Shown here: positions 51,141 through 58,686 of the stretch, one piece after another
Numbering within the stretch: position 1 is the stretch's first letter
Layout of the letters: each line of letters begins with the position of its first letter
NCBI GenBank assembly: GCA_017475185.1
Contig: JAFVGB010000002.1
Span: forward strand, 193,353-257,352
Length of the DNA: 64,000 bases
DNA from: Clostridia bacterium
Lineage (GTDB): Bacteria > Bacillota_A > Clostridia > TANB77 > CAG-508
Direction: 5' to 3'
Made by a program: the position numbers and the translations under genes
The notes under the pieces: model-generated
Told to the model about the DNA's origin: nothing
Seen by the model: only the letters and a program-made list of their open reading frames with translations
Database searches by the model: none

Positions 51141-51648
51141 TTTCAATATCCTTTTGTTTTATGACAGAAAGTATTTCATTTTGATCTTTATTTAATCTAA
51201 CAAGTCCAATAATCATATCTAAAGTATTTGATGATATGTTATAAGTTTTCACAAGATATGTAAAAATTTTAATAAAGCAAACAATAGATAATGCTTTATT
51301 ATGTGTTTTAGGACTAATTAAATTAACAAAAGAAAATCTATCTCTATACAATACCTCATTTTTATTTTTAAGTGTTAAATCATAAACAATAGCAGTATTA
51401 CTTAACTTATCATTATTTTCTATCCATAATGTTTTTAAAGCTGCATACATATTATATAAGTTTTTAATAGATAAACTATTATTAAAATCAACTATAATTT
51501 CAGTTAGAGTAATATCTCCATTAGAAAAAGGATTACTAATAGATTTATTTATTTGTACAAATAAATTATCTGTATACTTAGTAATTACAGCTTGAAAATC
51601 CGGATTAGTTAATTCATTAAATGTAAAATTATGTTTACTTTGTATCAT
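51109..51648 (-). CDS. Hypothetical protein (179 aa)
   Basis: A helical protein of unknown function (NFTFNELTNPDFQAVITKYT). AAGGATTGGTTAA precedes it. It overlaps the kinase gene by 14 bases, so it may share a role with RNA repair. Confidence 0.6.
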   Translation of the reverse strand: MIQSKHNFTFNELTNPDFQAVITKYTDNLFVQINKSISNPFSNGDITLTEIIVDFNNSLSIKNLYNMYAALKTLWIENNDKLSNTAIVYDLTLKNKNEVLYRDRFSFVNLISPKTHNKALSIVCFIKIFTYLVKTYNISSNTLDMIIGLVRLNKDQNEILSVIKQKDIENVFSELQQLI

Positions 51649-52171
51649 TTAACCAATCCTTAATAATACTATATGAATATAAATTTTTTACATCATATAA
51701 TTTTTCATTTGCTTTACGTATTTCTTTATGCATTCTGATAATTACATCTTCTGGTACACGCTTATAACTGGGTTCTCTCCAATTATTTCTGTTTAAACAA
51801 TCATTTAAAGTTACGTCTGAAAAATCAACAATAATGACTTCAGCATTAGCTTCTTTACCTATATTTTTAGCAGTATTTAATGACCATCTGTGAATATTAG
51901 TGGCATCTAACGTTACAGAAGTTTTCTTTAAATTTTCTTGTACTTGTTTATATATTTCTTTCCAAACATCTGCACCATTTGCTTGATTTATACCGTAATC
52001 TTTCTTTTCTTCACTAAAAACCAATCCCATTAAATTTTTACGTATAGTATCAGATTCTATTACTGTAGAGATTGGCTCTAAATAATTTTTAACAAATGAA
52101 CTTTTACCTGATCCTGGAATTCCTCTTGTAATAAATAAATATTTAGTATCTTTATTATATGGCTTCAACAT
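51635..52171 (-). CDS. Polynucleotide 5'-kinase domain protein
   Basis: A 178-residue P-loop kinase of the PNK kinase group: RGIPGSGKSSFV (16-27), the acidic IESDTIRKNL and VTLDATNIHRWSLN, then a VPEDVIIRMH lid region. The phosphatase domain of T4 PNK is absent, so end healing would need another enzyme such as the phosphoesterase at 46,877. It could phosphorylate 5'-OH ends of cut RNA or DNA. GAGGATAATACAA precedes it. Confidence 0.85.
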   Translation of the reverse strand: MLKPYNKDTKYLFITRGIPGSGKSSFVKNYLEPISTVIESDTIRKNLMGLVFSEEKKDYGINQANGADVWKEIYKQVQENLKKTSVTLDATNIHRWSLNTAKNIGKEANAEVIIVDFSDVTLNDCLNRNNWREPSYKRVPEDVIIRMHKEIRKANEKLYDVKNLYSYSIIKDWLNDTK

Positions 52172-53114
52172 TTGTATTATCCTCTCGTATATATCCTAAA
52201 TCTATAGCATATTTTTTCATTTTAGTAATTATTTCTAACTCACGCTGTTCAATAATTTTTTGAGCTTTTTTATCAATAACTTCTTTTACTAAATCAGGTA
52301 AATTTGTTTCATCAAAATTATCATTATCTGCTTTTTTGTTAGCTGCCCAATTAATAGCTAAAGCTTTCATATTTTTATATTTTTTATACTCTAATTCTCT
52401 AATATCATATTTTTCACCTTCTTCATTTAAATACATAACAATTAATGGTAAATATGGCTTTGATTCTGGTGATTCTTTTTTACAAATATGATTGATATAA
52501 TCATTTAAAGATTCTATAGGAGTATCTTTATATCTATTAGCATCCCATTTCATAGCTATATTTTTTAAATCTTGATAACTGATATTTTTGAGAATTTCTT
52601 GTTTAATAACATCTTTATTATGCTTTAAATATTCATTAATTAAAGCAACATGGCCTTCGGTTTGATTAGTATGTGATTTAATATATTCATACCATTTCAT
52701 ACCGCTATATTCTGAAGAAAGTTCATCTGAGTTTTCAATTAATATACTGCTACTACCTATTTTATTATAAATAGTTTGTAAACTTTCATTAATTTCTTTA
52801 AGATGCTGTTTACGCCATTCTAAAATAACCGTATTAAATGTTTTTAATTCAGTAGGATCTTTTTCACCTTTTAAAATATCAATAATGAGACTATTTAATT
52901 TGTATTTTTTAGAATTTGGTTTACCTTTAGCATTATGAAAATATTCATAATTACCATCGTAATAAGTATAACGATGCCTAATATAATCAACTTTTTCTTT
53001 AAAATTTAATTCTTTTGTATTATGAATAATATCAGATATACTTCTAATACCTATTTTTTTAATTTTTTCTTTACTAATTTTAATAGCTGTCCATCTTTTT
53101 CTATCTATACTCAT
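52155..53114 (-). CDS. Hypothetical protein with internal repeats (319 aa)
   Basis: Unknown function. Two similar helical segments are visible: 'LKNIAMKWDANRYKD' and 'MKALAINWAANKKAD', each followed by an acidic stretch. The N-terminus is basic. The start is preceded by AGGAGAAAGG and an 11-base inverted repeat lies 19 bases upstream. Confidence 0.65.
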   Translation of the reverse strand: MSIDRKRWTAIKISKEKIKKIGIRSISDIIHNTKELNFKEKVDYIRHRYTYYDGNYEYFHNAKGKPNSKKYKLNSLIIDILKGEKDPTELKTFNTVILEWRKQHLKEINESLQTIYNKIGSSSILIENSDELSSEYSGMKWYEYIKSHTNQTEGHVALINEYLKHNKDVIKQEILKNISYQDLKNIAMKWDANRYKDTPIESLNDYINHICKKESPESKPYLPLIVMYLNEEGEKYDIRELEYKKYKNMKALAINWAANKKADNDNFDETNLPDLVKEVIDKKAQKIIEQRELEIITKMKKYAIDLGYIREDNTNVEAI

Positions 53115-53132
53115 ATCCTTTCTCCTAAATTG

Positions 53133-53160
53133 TTATAATAAGAGCTATTTCTTATTATAA
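53133..53160 (-). repeat. Perfect 11-base inverted repeat in the leader of the 52,155 gene
   Basis: TTATAATAAGA and TCTTATTATAA flank a six-base loop just upstream of the ribosome site. It may be an operator, a mRNA hairpin or both; it has no T run, so it is not a terminator. It abuts the -10-like TATAAT of a class-I-like promoter. Confidence 0.6.
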
Positions 53161-53198
53161 TTATATATTAATATAGATAGATATAAATGTAAAGCTGT
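53160..53198 (-). promoter_or_regulatory. Class-I-like promoter: ACAGCTTTAC box
   Basis: The minus strand carries ACAGCTTTAC, then TATAAT after 23 bases; it overlaps the stop of the upstream gene. The start codon is 75 bases downstream. Confidence 0.4.
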
Positions 53199-53467
53199 TA
53201 TTTAGTTGTTTTATCGACTTCTATGGCTAAAACCGTTAATCTATAATCATTATTATACATTTTTAATAATGTTTTATATTCATCGACTTCATTTTTAGAT
53301 ATATTATTTAACATAGTATTAAAAACTATTTCATAAGCTTGATCTAAAGGATCTCTCTGTTGTATATACTTTGTATATGTAAATGTAGAAGGATATAATG
53401 ATGGAAAATTTATTTCTTTAATTTCAGTACATCCTTTAAACATATCCTCTAATCCTAATGGTGGCAT
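53198..53467 (-). CDS. Small protein with a leucine-rich-repeat fragment
   Basis: The N-terminal half (LGLEDMFKGCTEIKEINFPS) reads like a single BspA-like LRR unit from the fibre proteins. The C-terminal half (YKTLLKMYNNDYRLTVLAI) resembles the end of the neighbouring 53,471 protein. It may be a degraded fibre fragment fused to another domain, or a small functional protein. AAAGGAATAAAAA precedes it. Confidence 0.6.
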   Translation of the reverse strand: MPPLGLEDMFKGCTEIKEINFPSLYPSTFTYTKYIQQRDPLDQAYEIVFNTMLNNISKNEVDEYKTLLKMYNNDYRLTVLAIEVDKTTK

Positions 53468-53470
53468 TTT

Positions 53471-53776
53471 TTATTCCTTTAATAAAATTTTTAACACTTG
53501 TTTATAATCATTATTATTTAATCTTAATAAAGTATTATAATCTTCTTTAATACTTGAATCTTCAATTAATTTTTTACATAAAATTTCAAATAATTCGTTT
53601 ACATTTATGTTTCTTAAGCCTTCAGCTACAATATCTTTAGCTATTGTATAAACATTAGATGATGTGACTACACTAGATATAGGTTCTTGACCAATATATG
53701 ATATACAATTATCTATTGTACAATTTCCAGTTATTTTACAATTACTTATAATAGCATCTTCTATAGTACTAGTCAT
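53471..53776 (-). CDS. Hypothetical protein (101 aa)
   Basis: The N-terminal part has repeated 'xxCxITxNCTIDNCIS' turns that may form a short beta-helix-like stretch. The C-terminal part (DYNTLLRLNNNDYKQVLKIL) is similar to the end of the adjacent 53,198 protein, suggesting duplication. Function unknown. GAGGAGTTAAATT precedes it; it overlaps the ligase gene. Confidence 0.6.
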   Translation of the reverse strand: MTSTIEDAIISNCKITGNCTIDNCISYIGQEPISSVVTSSNVYTIAKDIVAEGLRNINVNELFEILCKKLIEDSSIKEDYNTLLRLNNNDYKQVLKILLKE

Positions 53777-55718
53777 AATTTAACTCCTCTTTTAAGTCTT
53801 CTAAGGTACAAATTCTTACATTTGCTTTTCTTGCTTTTTCTATTTTACTAGAAGTTGTATATAAATCTTTTACTACTAAACAATTTACATTTTTATTCCA
53901 TTTATCAGAAGCTTGCCCACCATTTTTATTAATATAATTTTCTAATGCTTTATCTCTAATACCTGAAAAACAAACATTATAATTAGCACAAATAGTTGAT
54001 TCTATTTGATTTTTTGGATTTACAAATTCTATACCATAACTATGTAATTGCATATGAATTTTAGTCATATACCAAATATGCTCATATTCAAGATATTGTT
54101 CAATACGAGATTTACCAAAACCTTCTAAACTTTGTAATTTTTCTTCAGTCATATGTTCTAAAGTACCATAAGCATTCCAAACAAGATTTAATACTCGTTC
54201 TCCGATATCTGGACCAAAACTACCACAAGCAGCAGCAAATTGTGTCTCCGTAAAGGTATTTTTTTTGGCTTTTAAGCTAGCTTCTATCTTTTTTCCGTTC
54301 TCACCTATTAATCTAGTAATTTCGCCTTCTGGAAGCTCATAAATGCGATATGGATTGTCGTATAAATGTAACCAAGTATCATTTATATATTCATCATATA
54401 TTTTAACACAATTTCCATAACCTAATTGATCAATACCTAATTTTTCACCAAAATATTCTAAGCGTCTAATTCCCATTTCTCTAGCATATTCTGGAGTATC
54501 ATCAGACCAAATATATACTAAATCAACACCTTGAATTTCAGTTTTGCATTTAGGTAAATTATAATCTTCAGAAGGTATTAATACTTCTTCTAGTTTAGGA
54601 ATAACTAAACCTGCTCTTTTGAATTTAATTTTAGCCCCTATACCACATTTAGATTTAATTACATTTTCATAATTATGAGCAGTAATATTAGTAATTTTTG
54701 CACCAGCAACTTCAACTGGTTTAATTTCTAATACTGGAGTAAAAACACCCCATCTACTAATTTGCCAATTTATATTAGTAACTATAGATTCTGCAATATT
54801 ATCATGAATACCTAACTTAAATTTTCTACTACATTTTGGATTTATAGTTCCTCCAACAAATCCATCTTCTATATTATCTAATTGTGTAATAATAACACCA
54901 TCTAATTCGTAATCTGAAAATTTAAGTCTTGTTTTAACTAAATCAATCATATTATCATCAGTTAAAGTATCTGCAGACATAACTTGATAAAAAGGTACTA
55001 AAAATCCTTCATTTTTTAAAAATTCAAATGCTTTTAATGTGCCTTGATCTTTAGAGGTCCAATAAGCTACAAATTCTGTTTGTTCAAAAATATAAGGTTT
55101 AGTTTCTTTACTGTTTAATGCCCCAGCTATAGTATTTCTACCATTTTTTTGTTTTTTACCACTAACTTGCTCTAATAAATTTAATATTGTTGGTATTGCA
55201 ATTTTTGGAAATAATAACTCACCTCTAATTATTATTTTATCTTTGTAATTTATTTTTTTAGGAAATCCTACATTTTGAACATGTCTCATAATATCTTTAC
55301 CTTTAGTTCCATGTCCACGTGTAGCGGCAACAGTTAACTCACCATTTTCATAAGTAAGAATTAATGAACATCCATCTAATTTATCAGAAATTAAAAATTG
55401 ATCATGTCCTTTAGTCCATTTTTCTAAATCACCTTCTTTAAGCTCTTCCATACTACCCATTGGAATTTCGTGAATAATATCTTGACCATATCCAGTATTT
55501 TCTGAAGTTAATTTATTAAAAAATATATCTTCTGGCCATTTTTCTTTAGCACAGAAATACAGAATATCATATAATGAATCATCTACGTCTAAATATGGTA
55601 CCGTAATACCTAATTCTTTTTCTATAATTGGATATTCATCATCTTTAAGAAAATAAACTTCACCTTTGGAATAAGACTCATTACATTTTTCTAATATAGA
55701 TTTTATTTGTTCATTCAT
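53769..55718 (-). CDS. ligA: NAD-dependent DNA ligase
   Basis: A 649-residue ligase. The adenylylated lysine is K113 in SDKLDGCSLI, with HEIPMGSMEEL before it and ELDGVIIT after. The OB-fold, helix-hairpin-helix (EEKLQSLEGFGKSRIEQYLE) and C-terminal BRCT domain (CFSGIRDKALENYINKNGG) follow. The four-cysteine zinc finger is not intact: only one cysteine remains (LPKCKTE). It joins nicks during replication. GAAAGGAAAATTAATAGT precedes it. Confidence 0.92.
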   Translation of the reverse strand: MNEQIKSILEKCNESYSKGEVYFLKDDEYPIIEKELGITVPYLDVDDSLYDILYFCAKEKWPEDIFFNKLTSENTGYGQDIIHEIPMGSMEELKEGDLEKWTKGHDQFLISDKLDGCSLILTYENGELTVAATRGHGTKGKDIMRHVQNVGFPKKINYKDKIIIRGELLFPKIAIPTILNLLEQVSGKKQKNGRNTIAGALNSKETKPYIFEQTEFVAYWTSKDQGTLKAFEFLKNEGFLVPFYQVMSADTLTDDNMIDLVKTRLKFSDYELDGVIITQLDNIEDGFVGGTINPKCSRKFKLGIHDNIAESIVTNINWQISRWGVFTPVLEIKPVEVAGAKITNITAHNYENVIKSKCGIGAKIKFKRAGLVIPKLEEVLIPSEDYNLPKCKTEIQGVDLVYIWSDDTPEYAREMGIRRLEYFGEKLGIDQLGYGNCVKIYDEYINDTWLHLYDNPYRIYELPEGEITRLIGENGKKIEASLKAKKNTFTETQFAAACGSFGPDIGERVLNLVWNAYGTLEHMTEEKLQSLEGFGKSRIEQYLEYEHIWYMTKIHMQLHSYGIEFVNPKNQIESTICANYNVCFSGIRDKALENYINKNGGQASDKWNKNVNCLVVKDLYTTSSKIEKARKANVRICTLEDLKEELNYD

Positions 55719-56047
55719 ACTATTAATTTTCCTTTCTCATATAATGATATCTTGTTTATAAATCTTTTAAAAGCCTTTTCATCATTATTAAAATCTTCTG
55801 GGTATTCTTTTACCATTTTTTTATATAAACTTAAAGCATCTATTATATTATCTACGCTTTTTCCATCCATAAAAAAAGAATTTCTTATAATGCAATAAGT
55901 TTTTGTATTAATATCATAAAATATACCGTTATGAGTATATTTTTTTCTAGTATTCCAGCAACTATTACTTAAAATAAAGCCTGAAAATTGTTTAACTTCA
56001 TAACCACTAGCAATTGCTCTTTGCTCAAATACTTTAGCTACATACAT
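55715..56047 (-). CDS. Hypothetical protein (110 aa)
   Basis: Unknown function; a strand-rich first half with two cysteines (SNSCWNTRKKYTHNGIFYDI) and a helical acidic end. TGGAGTTATAAA precedes it. It lies between the dCMP deaminase and the ligase. Confidence 0.6.
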   Translation of the reverse strand: MYVAKVFEQRAIASGYEVKQFSGFILSNSCWNTRKKYTHNGIFYDINTKTYCIIRNSFFMDGKSVDNIIDALSLYKKMVKEYPEDFNNDEKAFKRFINKISLYEKGKLIV

Positions 56048-56048
56048 T

Positions 56049-56483
56049 TTATAACTCCATTAAGTTAATATTAACTTCATTTAAAATTTCTTTAGCTAAA
56101 ATTAAATTATTTTTCCAATGTTCAGATATTTCATAATTTTTTGGAATACGATAATAAACATTTTTTATACCACTTTGAATAATCATAGCAGCACAATGCG
56201 AACATGGAGGTAATCCATAAATATATAAATTACAATCAGTTAAATCTTGTTTGGCATATAAAATTGCATTTTCTTCAGCATGTAATGTAACTGCTCTCTT
56301 AAATTCTTTATCTTCTAATCTCTCCATAGAATCTTTTAATCCTTTTGGAAAGCCATTAAAACCAGTACTAATAATTCGATTATCTTTATCAGTAATAACT
56401 ACACCAATTTTTTTAGAAGGATCTTTAGACCATTGTGAAATTTCATAAGCTAAATTGATAAATTTAATATGCCATTTATTCAT
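56049..56483 (-). CDS. Deoxycytidylate deaminase
   Basis: A 144-residue zinc enzyme that converts dCMP to dUMP. The catalytic motif is HAEENAIL, with the zinc cysteines in PPCSHCAAMI. The substrate loop ISTGFNGFPKGL is typical of dCMP deaminases. It feeds dUMP to a TS-type enzyme, while a dCMP hydroxymethylase would compete for dCMP. It overlaps the next upstream gene by eight bases. Confidence 0.92.
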   Translation of the reverse strand: MNKWHIKFINLAYEISQWSKDPSKKIGVVITDKDNRIISTGFNGFPKGLKDSMERLEDKEFKRAVTLHAEENAILYAKQDLTDCNLYIYGLPPCSHCAAMIIQSGIKNVYYRIPKNYEISEHWKNNLILAKEILNEVNINLMEL

Positions 56484-56655
56484 CTTTTTCTAACTCCTTT
56501 TCTGAAATAGTAATTTCTTCACTAGTCATTTCTAATTGTAAAGCTTTTATTCGTTTATCTAAATCTTCTAAATGTTCATCCTGTATAAAAACTCCATATG
56601 AACTATTTAGTGTTAACCTTATTAAATTATCAATATCTTCTAAAGTATTTTTCAT
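56476..56655 (-). CDS. Hypothetical acidic protein (59 aa)
   Basis: A short helical protein (MKNTLEDIDNLIRLTLNSSY, then DLDKRIKALQLEMTSEE). AAGG precedes the ATG and the frame overlaps both neighbours, as is usual in this run. Function unknown. Confidence 0.55.
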   Translation of the reverse strand: MKNTLEDIDNLIRLTLNSSYGVFIQDEHLEDLDKRIKALQLEMTSEEITISEKELEKDE

Positions 56656-56888
56656 TATGAATTTGCCTTACTATTTCCCATTGTATAATTCCATGTTTTA
56701 ATAGCCCCTTTCTTATTAGGACCTAAAAATTCATAAATATCCCACTTCCTGTTTTTGCATTCAGGACATTGTGCATAAAAAAGCTCTTCACCGGTAATTT
56801 CTACAATTTTTGGATATATTATTTTACCTCTTCTTTTACAACATTTACAAGGTAAGGCTCCCTCCTCATTGTACAATACCTTAGACAT
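56655..56888 (-). CDS. Lar-like zinc-ribbon protein (77 aa)
   Basis: The pattern LPCKCCKRRGK, YAQCPECKNRKWD and KGAIKTWNYT fits the restriction-alleviation (Lar) zinc-ribbon family, with two CxxC pairs and a terminal 'AxxxWN'. A second such protein is at 7,452. Members relieve type I restriction in the founding case, but others are unknown. Its ATG overlaps the stop of the gene upstream. Confidence 0.6.
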   Translation of the reverse strand: MSKVLYNEEGALPCKCCKRRGKIIYPKIVEITGEELFYAQCPECKNRKWDIYEFLGPNKKGAIKTWNYTMGNSKANS

Positions 56889-57049
56889 TAAAATCCTTCG
56901 TTCTCAAAAAATGATTCAATGACATAAGTTTTATCACCGGCTTTATTTAATTCAGCTGCTTTTTCTTCTGCTTCTTTCAATGATGTAAAAATTTCACATG
57001 AATTATCTGTGTCTTCTTTACAATATACTTTAAATTTTTCTATAAACAT
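56888..57049 (-). CDS. Hypothetical protein (53 aa)
   Basis: A short protein MFIEKFKVYCKEDTDNSCEI with a predicted strand and a helix (LKEAEEKAAELNKAG), like other small phage proteins with a repeat 'EAxxxA' helix. GGAG precedes the chosen ATG at seven bases; another ATG one codon earlier is also possible. Confidence 0.55.
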   Translation of the reverse strand: MFIEKFKVYCKEDTDNSCEIFTSLKEAEEKAAELNKAGDKTYVIESFFENEGF

Positions 57050-57080
57050 CATATTTCTCCTAATATTATTTCCTATTTTA

Positions 57081-57113
57081 AATATATCATATCATACAAA
57101 AAAGTAAAACCAT
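57081..57113 (-). promoter_or_regulatory. Class-I promoter: ATGGTTTTAC box plus TATATT
   Basis: The minus strand carries ATGGTTTTAC, then TATATT after 17 bases, 55 bases before the start of the 53-residue gene. The terminator of the previous gene lies 12 bases upstream. Confidence 0.65.
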
Positions 57114-57125
57114 TTTGACATAAAA

Positions 57126-57157
57126 AAGTAAGCTTTATAAAGCCATAAAGCTTACTT
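57126..57157 (-). terminator. Strong factor-independent terminator
   Basis: A 13-pair perfect stem (AAGTAAGCTTTAT with ATAAAGCTTACTT) has a six-base loop and is followed on the minus strand by TTTTT. It closes the 57,177 gene. Confidence 0.85.
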
Positions 57158-57176
57158 CTTCATCTGTATATAATTC

Positions 57177-57770
57177 TTATTTTGTTAATTGCACCAAAGC
57201 TTCACAAATATAAGAAGCTTCTTTATACATACCGTTTTTAAGTAAATCGGAACTAACTGATTGCAATGTATTTATAGTATTTTGTCTAATATCAACTGGT
57301 TTAACAATATTAGCTGTAATATTAACAGGTTTAGATCTACTAATTTTTTCACTAACCCCTCTGAGCATAAATGGCTTTTGTTCAGGATATACTACATTAC
57401 TCTTACGACTTTGAATTGGCATTTCTCTAACATATTCATTACCATTCTTATCTACAAATTTACCAGCTTTTTCCATTTTTAAACCAATAGTCCAAGCATT
57501 TAATTTTAACTTATCTGCTACAGCTTGAATACTATCAAATTTTTCATTAGTAGTAATACATGTAACAGGACAGCCAGAAGTTCTTTTACCTCTTTTATGC
57601 TTAACTGGTTCTGTATTAATATCTAATTTTTTGATATTATAACCTTTGTAATTACTTTGACCACGCTTCAACGCTAAGCCTAAGTTTTGTTGAAAACAAC
57701 CAATAGCCTTGGCTGCTTCGCTAATAGTATTATAAATTTTATTATTAATTGACACTTTATAACCTTTCAT
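57177..57770 (-). CDS. NUMOD1-like DNA-binding protein without nuclease domain
   Basis: A 197-residue basic protein. Two units resemble NUMOD1/IENR1 helix-turn-helix modules of homing endonucleases: 'NNKIYNTISEAAKAIGCFQQ...' at about residues 8-40 and 'TNEKFDSIQAVADKLKLNAW...' at about 73-105. No GIY-YIG or HNH catalytic part is present. It may be a nuclease remnant or a domesticated regulator. GGAGAAAACTAA precedes it and it is followed by a strong terminator. Confidence 0.7.
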   Translation of the reverse strand: MKGYKVSINNKIYNTISEAAKAIGCFQQNLGLALKRGQSNYKGYNIKKLDINTEPVKHKRGKRTSGCPVTCITTNEKFDSIQAVADKLKLNAWTIGLKMEKAGKFVDKNGNEYVREMPIQSRKSNVVYPEQKPFMLRGVSEKISRSKPVNITANIVKPVDIRQNTINTLQSVSSDLLKNGMYKEASYICEALVQLTK

Positions 57771-57805
57771 TTAGTTTTCTCCAATAAATGTTTAAATCAA
57801 ATTAC

Positions 57806-57845
57806 ATTATAAATATTACTATAATCGGTATATATGTAAAACCGT
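57806..57845 (-). promoter_or_regulatory. Class-I-like promoter: ACGGTTTTAC
   Basis: The minus strand carries ACGGTTTTAC, then TATAAT after 24 bases. The start codon of the NUMOD1-like gene is 66 bases away. Confidence 0.45.
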
Positions 57846-57848
57846 TAT

Positions 57849-58337
57849 TTAAGGTACATTAATTATTTCAAAAGGAGCTTGCAGGTAAGGATGAGAATGC
57901 ACATCAAATTTTAAATTTTGATATAATTCAAAACAATTACCCCATTCTATATATCCAAGTCTTAATTTAGAAAAAGAATATTTTTTATTATGAAGTTTAA
58001 AATAATCTCTAATTCCTTCAATAAAAAATGCAGATAAATCTTTTCCTGCGAATCTACTTAAAGTTTTAATATCTTCATTTATTTTTCCATAAATAATATA
58101 CGGTCTACAATGATCATTATTTTTTATCCATTTTTCCAAATCTTGGTTTTTAACTTTTTTAACACCATTTAAACTATAATTTAAATTAACAAGCCAATTA
58201 GCATCAATTACACCGATACTATACTCACTGAAAAAAGCTTTAATATTTTTTAAAAATTTATTTCTACTACTACCTGAGATAACTATAAAAAGAGTATCAT
58301 GATCGGTATTCATAGATTTAGTCAAATATTTAGACAT
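57849..58337 (-). CDS. Hypothetical protein (162 aa)
   Basis: Unknown function. The first part (LFIVISGSSRNKFLKNIKAF) has the look of a small phosphate-binding strand-loop-helix, but it is not a Walker A. No further motif is visible. AAAGAAAAGATTAAC precedes it. Confidence 0.6.
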   Translation of the reverse strand: MSKYLTKSMNTDHDTLFIVISGSSRNKFLKNIKAFFSEYSIGVIDANWLVNLNYSLNGVKKVKNQDLEKWIKNNDHCRPYIIYGKINEDIKTLSRFAGKDLSAFFIEGIRDYFKLHNKKYSFSKLRLGYIEWGNCFELYQNLKFDVHSHPYLQAPFEIINVP

Positions 58338-58338
58338 G

Positions 58339-58566
58339 TTAATCTTTTCTTTCTTTTTCTGTTTTTAAGTTAAGTTGATCTCCAATATTTCTTAAATCAT
58401 CAGCCAATTCTTTTACCATACTCTTTAACCATTGTTCGTTTTTATCTTTTAATATTTCATCTTTTTCTTTTTCGGTTAAATCAGTAAAGCAAACAGCTTC
58501 CCATTGATTACCGCGCTGAACTCTAAAATAAATACCATCTAAGTCTCGTTTTACCGGATATGCCAT
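58339..58566 (-). CDS. Small phage protein (75 aa)
   Basis: The sequence LDGIYFRVQRGNQWEAVCFT followed by 'LTEKEKDEIL' resembles a family of small phage proteins that I have seen beside other early genes; function unknown. AAGGAGTAAGTAAC precedes the start and the class-I box lies 52 bases upstream. Confidence 0.65.
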   Translation of the reverse strand: MAYPVKRDLDGIYFRVQRGNQWEAVCFTDLTEKEKDEILKDKNEQWLKSMVKELADDLRNIGDQLNLKTEKERKD

Positions 58567-58590
58567 GTTACTTACTCCTTATTGTATATT

Positions 58591-58627
58591 AATATAATGT
58601 CTTAAACTATGATAAAAGTAAAGCCAT
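58591..58627 (-). promoter_or_regulatory. Class-I promoter: ATGGCTTTAC box
   Basis: The minus strand carries ATGGCTTTAC, then TATATT after 21 bases, 52 bases before the start codon. The terminator of the 58,687 gene ends six bases before it. Confidence 0.6.
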
Positions 58628-58633
58628 AAAATA

Positions 58634-58661
58634 AAAGAGTCTGAATTTAATCAGACTCTTT
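58634..58661 (-). terminator. Factor-independent terminator
   Basis: AAAGAGTCTGA and TCAGACTCTTT form a perfect 11-pair stem with a six-base loop; T residues follow on the minus strand. Confidence 0.85.
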
Positions 58662-58686
58662 ATAACAAGGTATATGTATTACTTAA

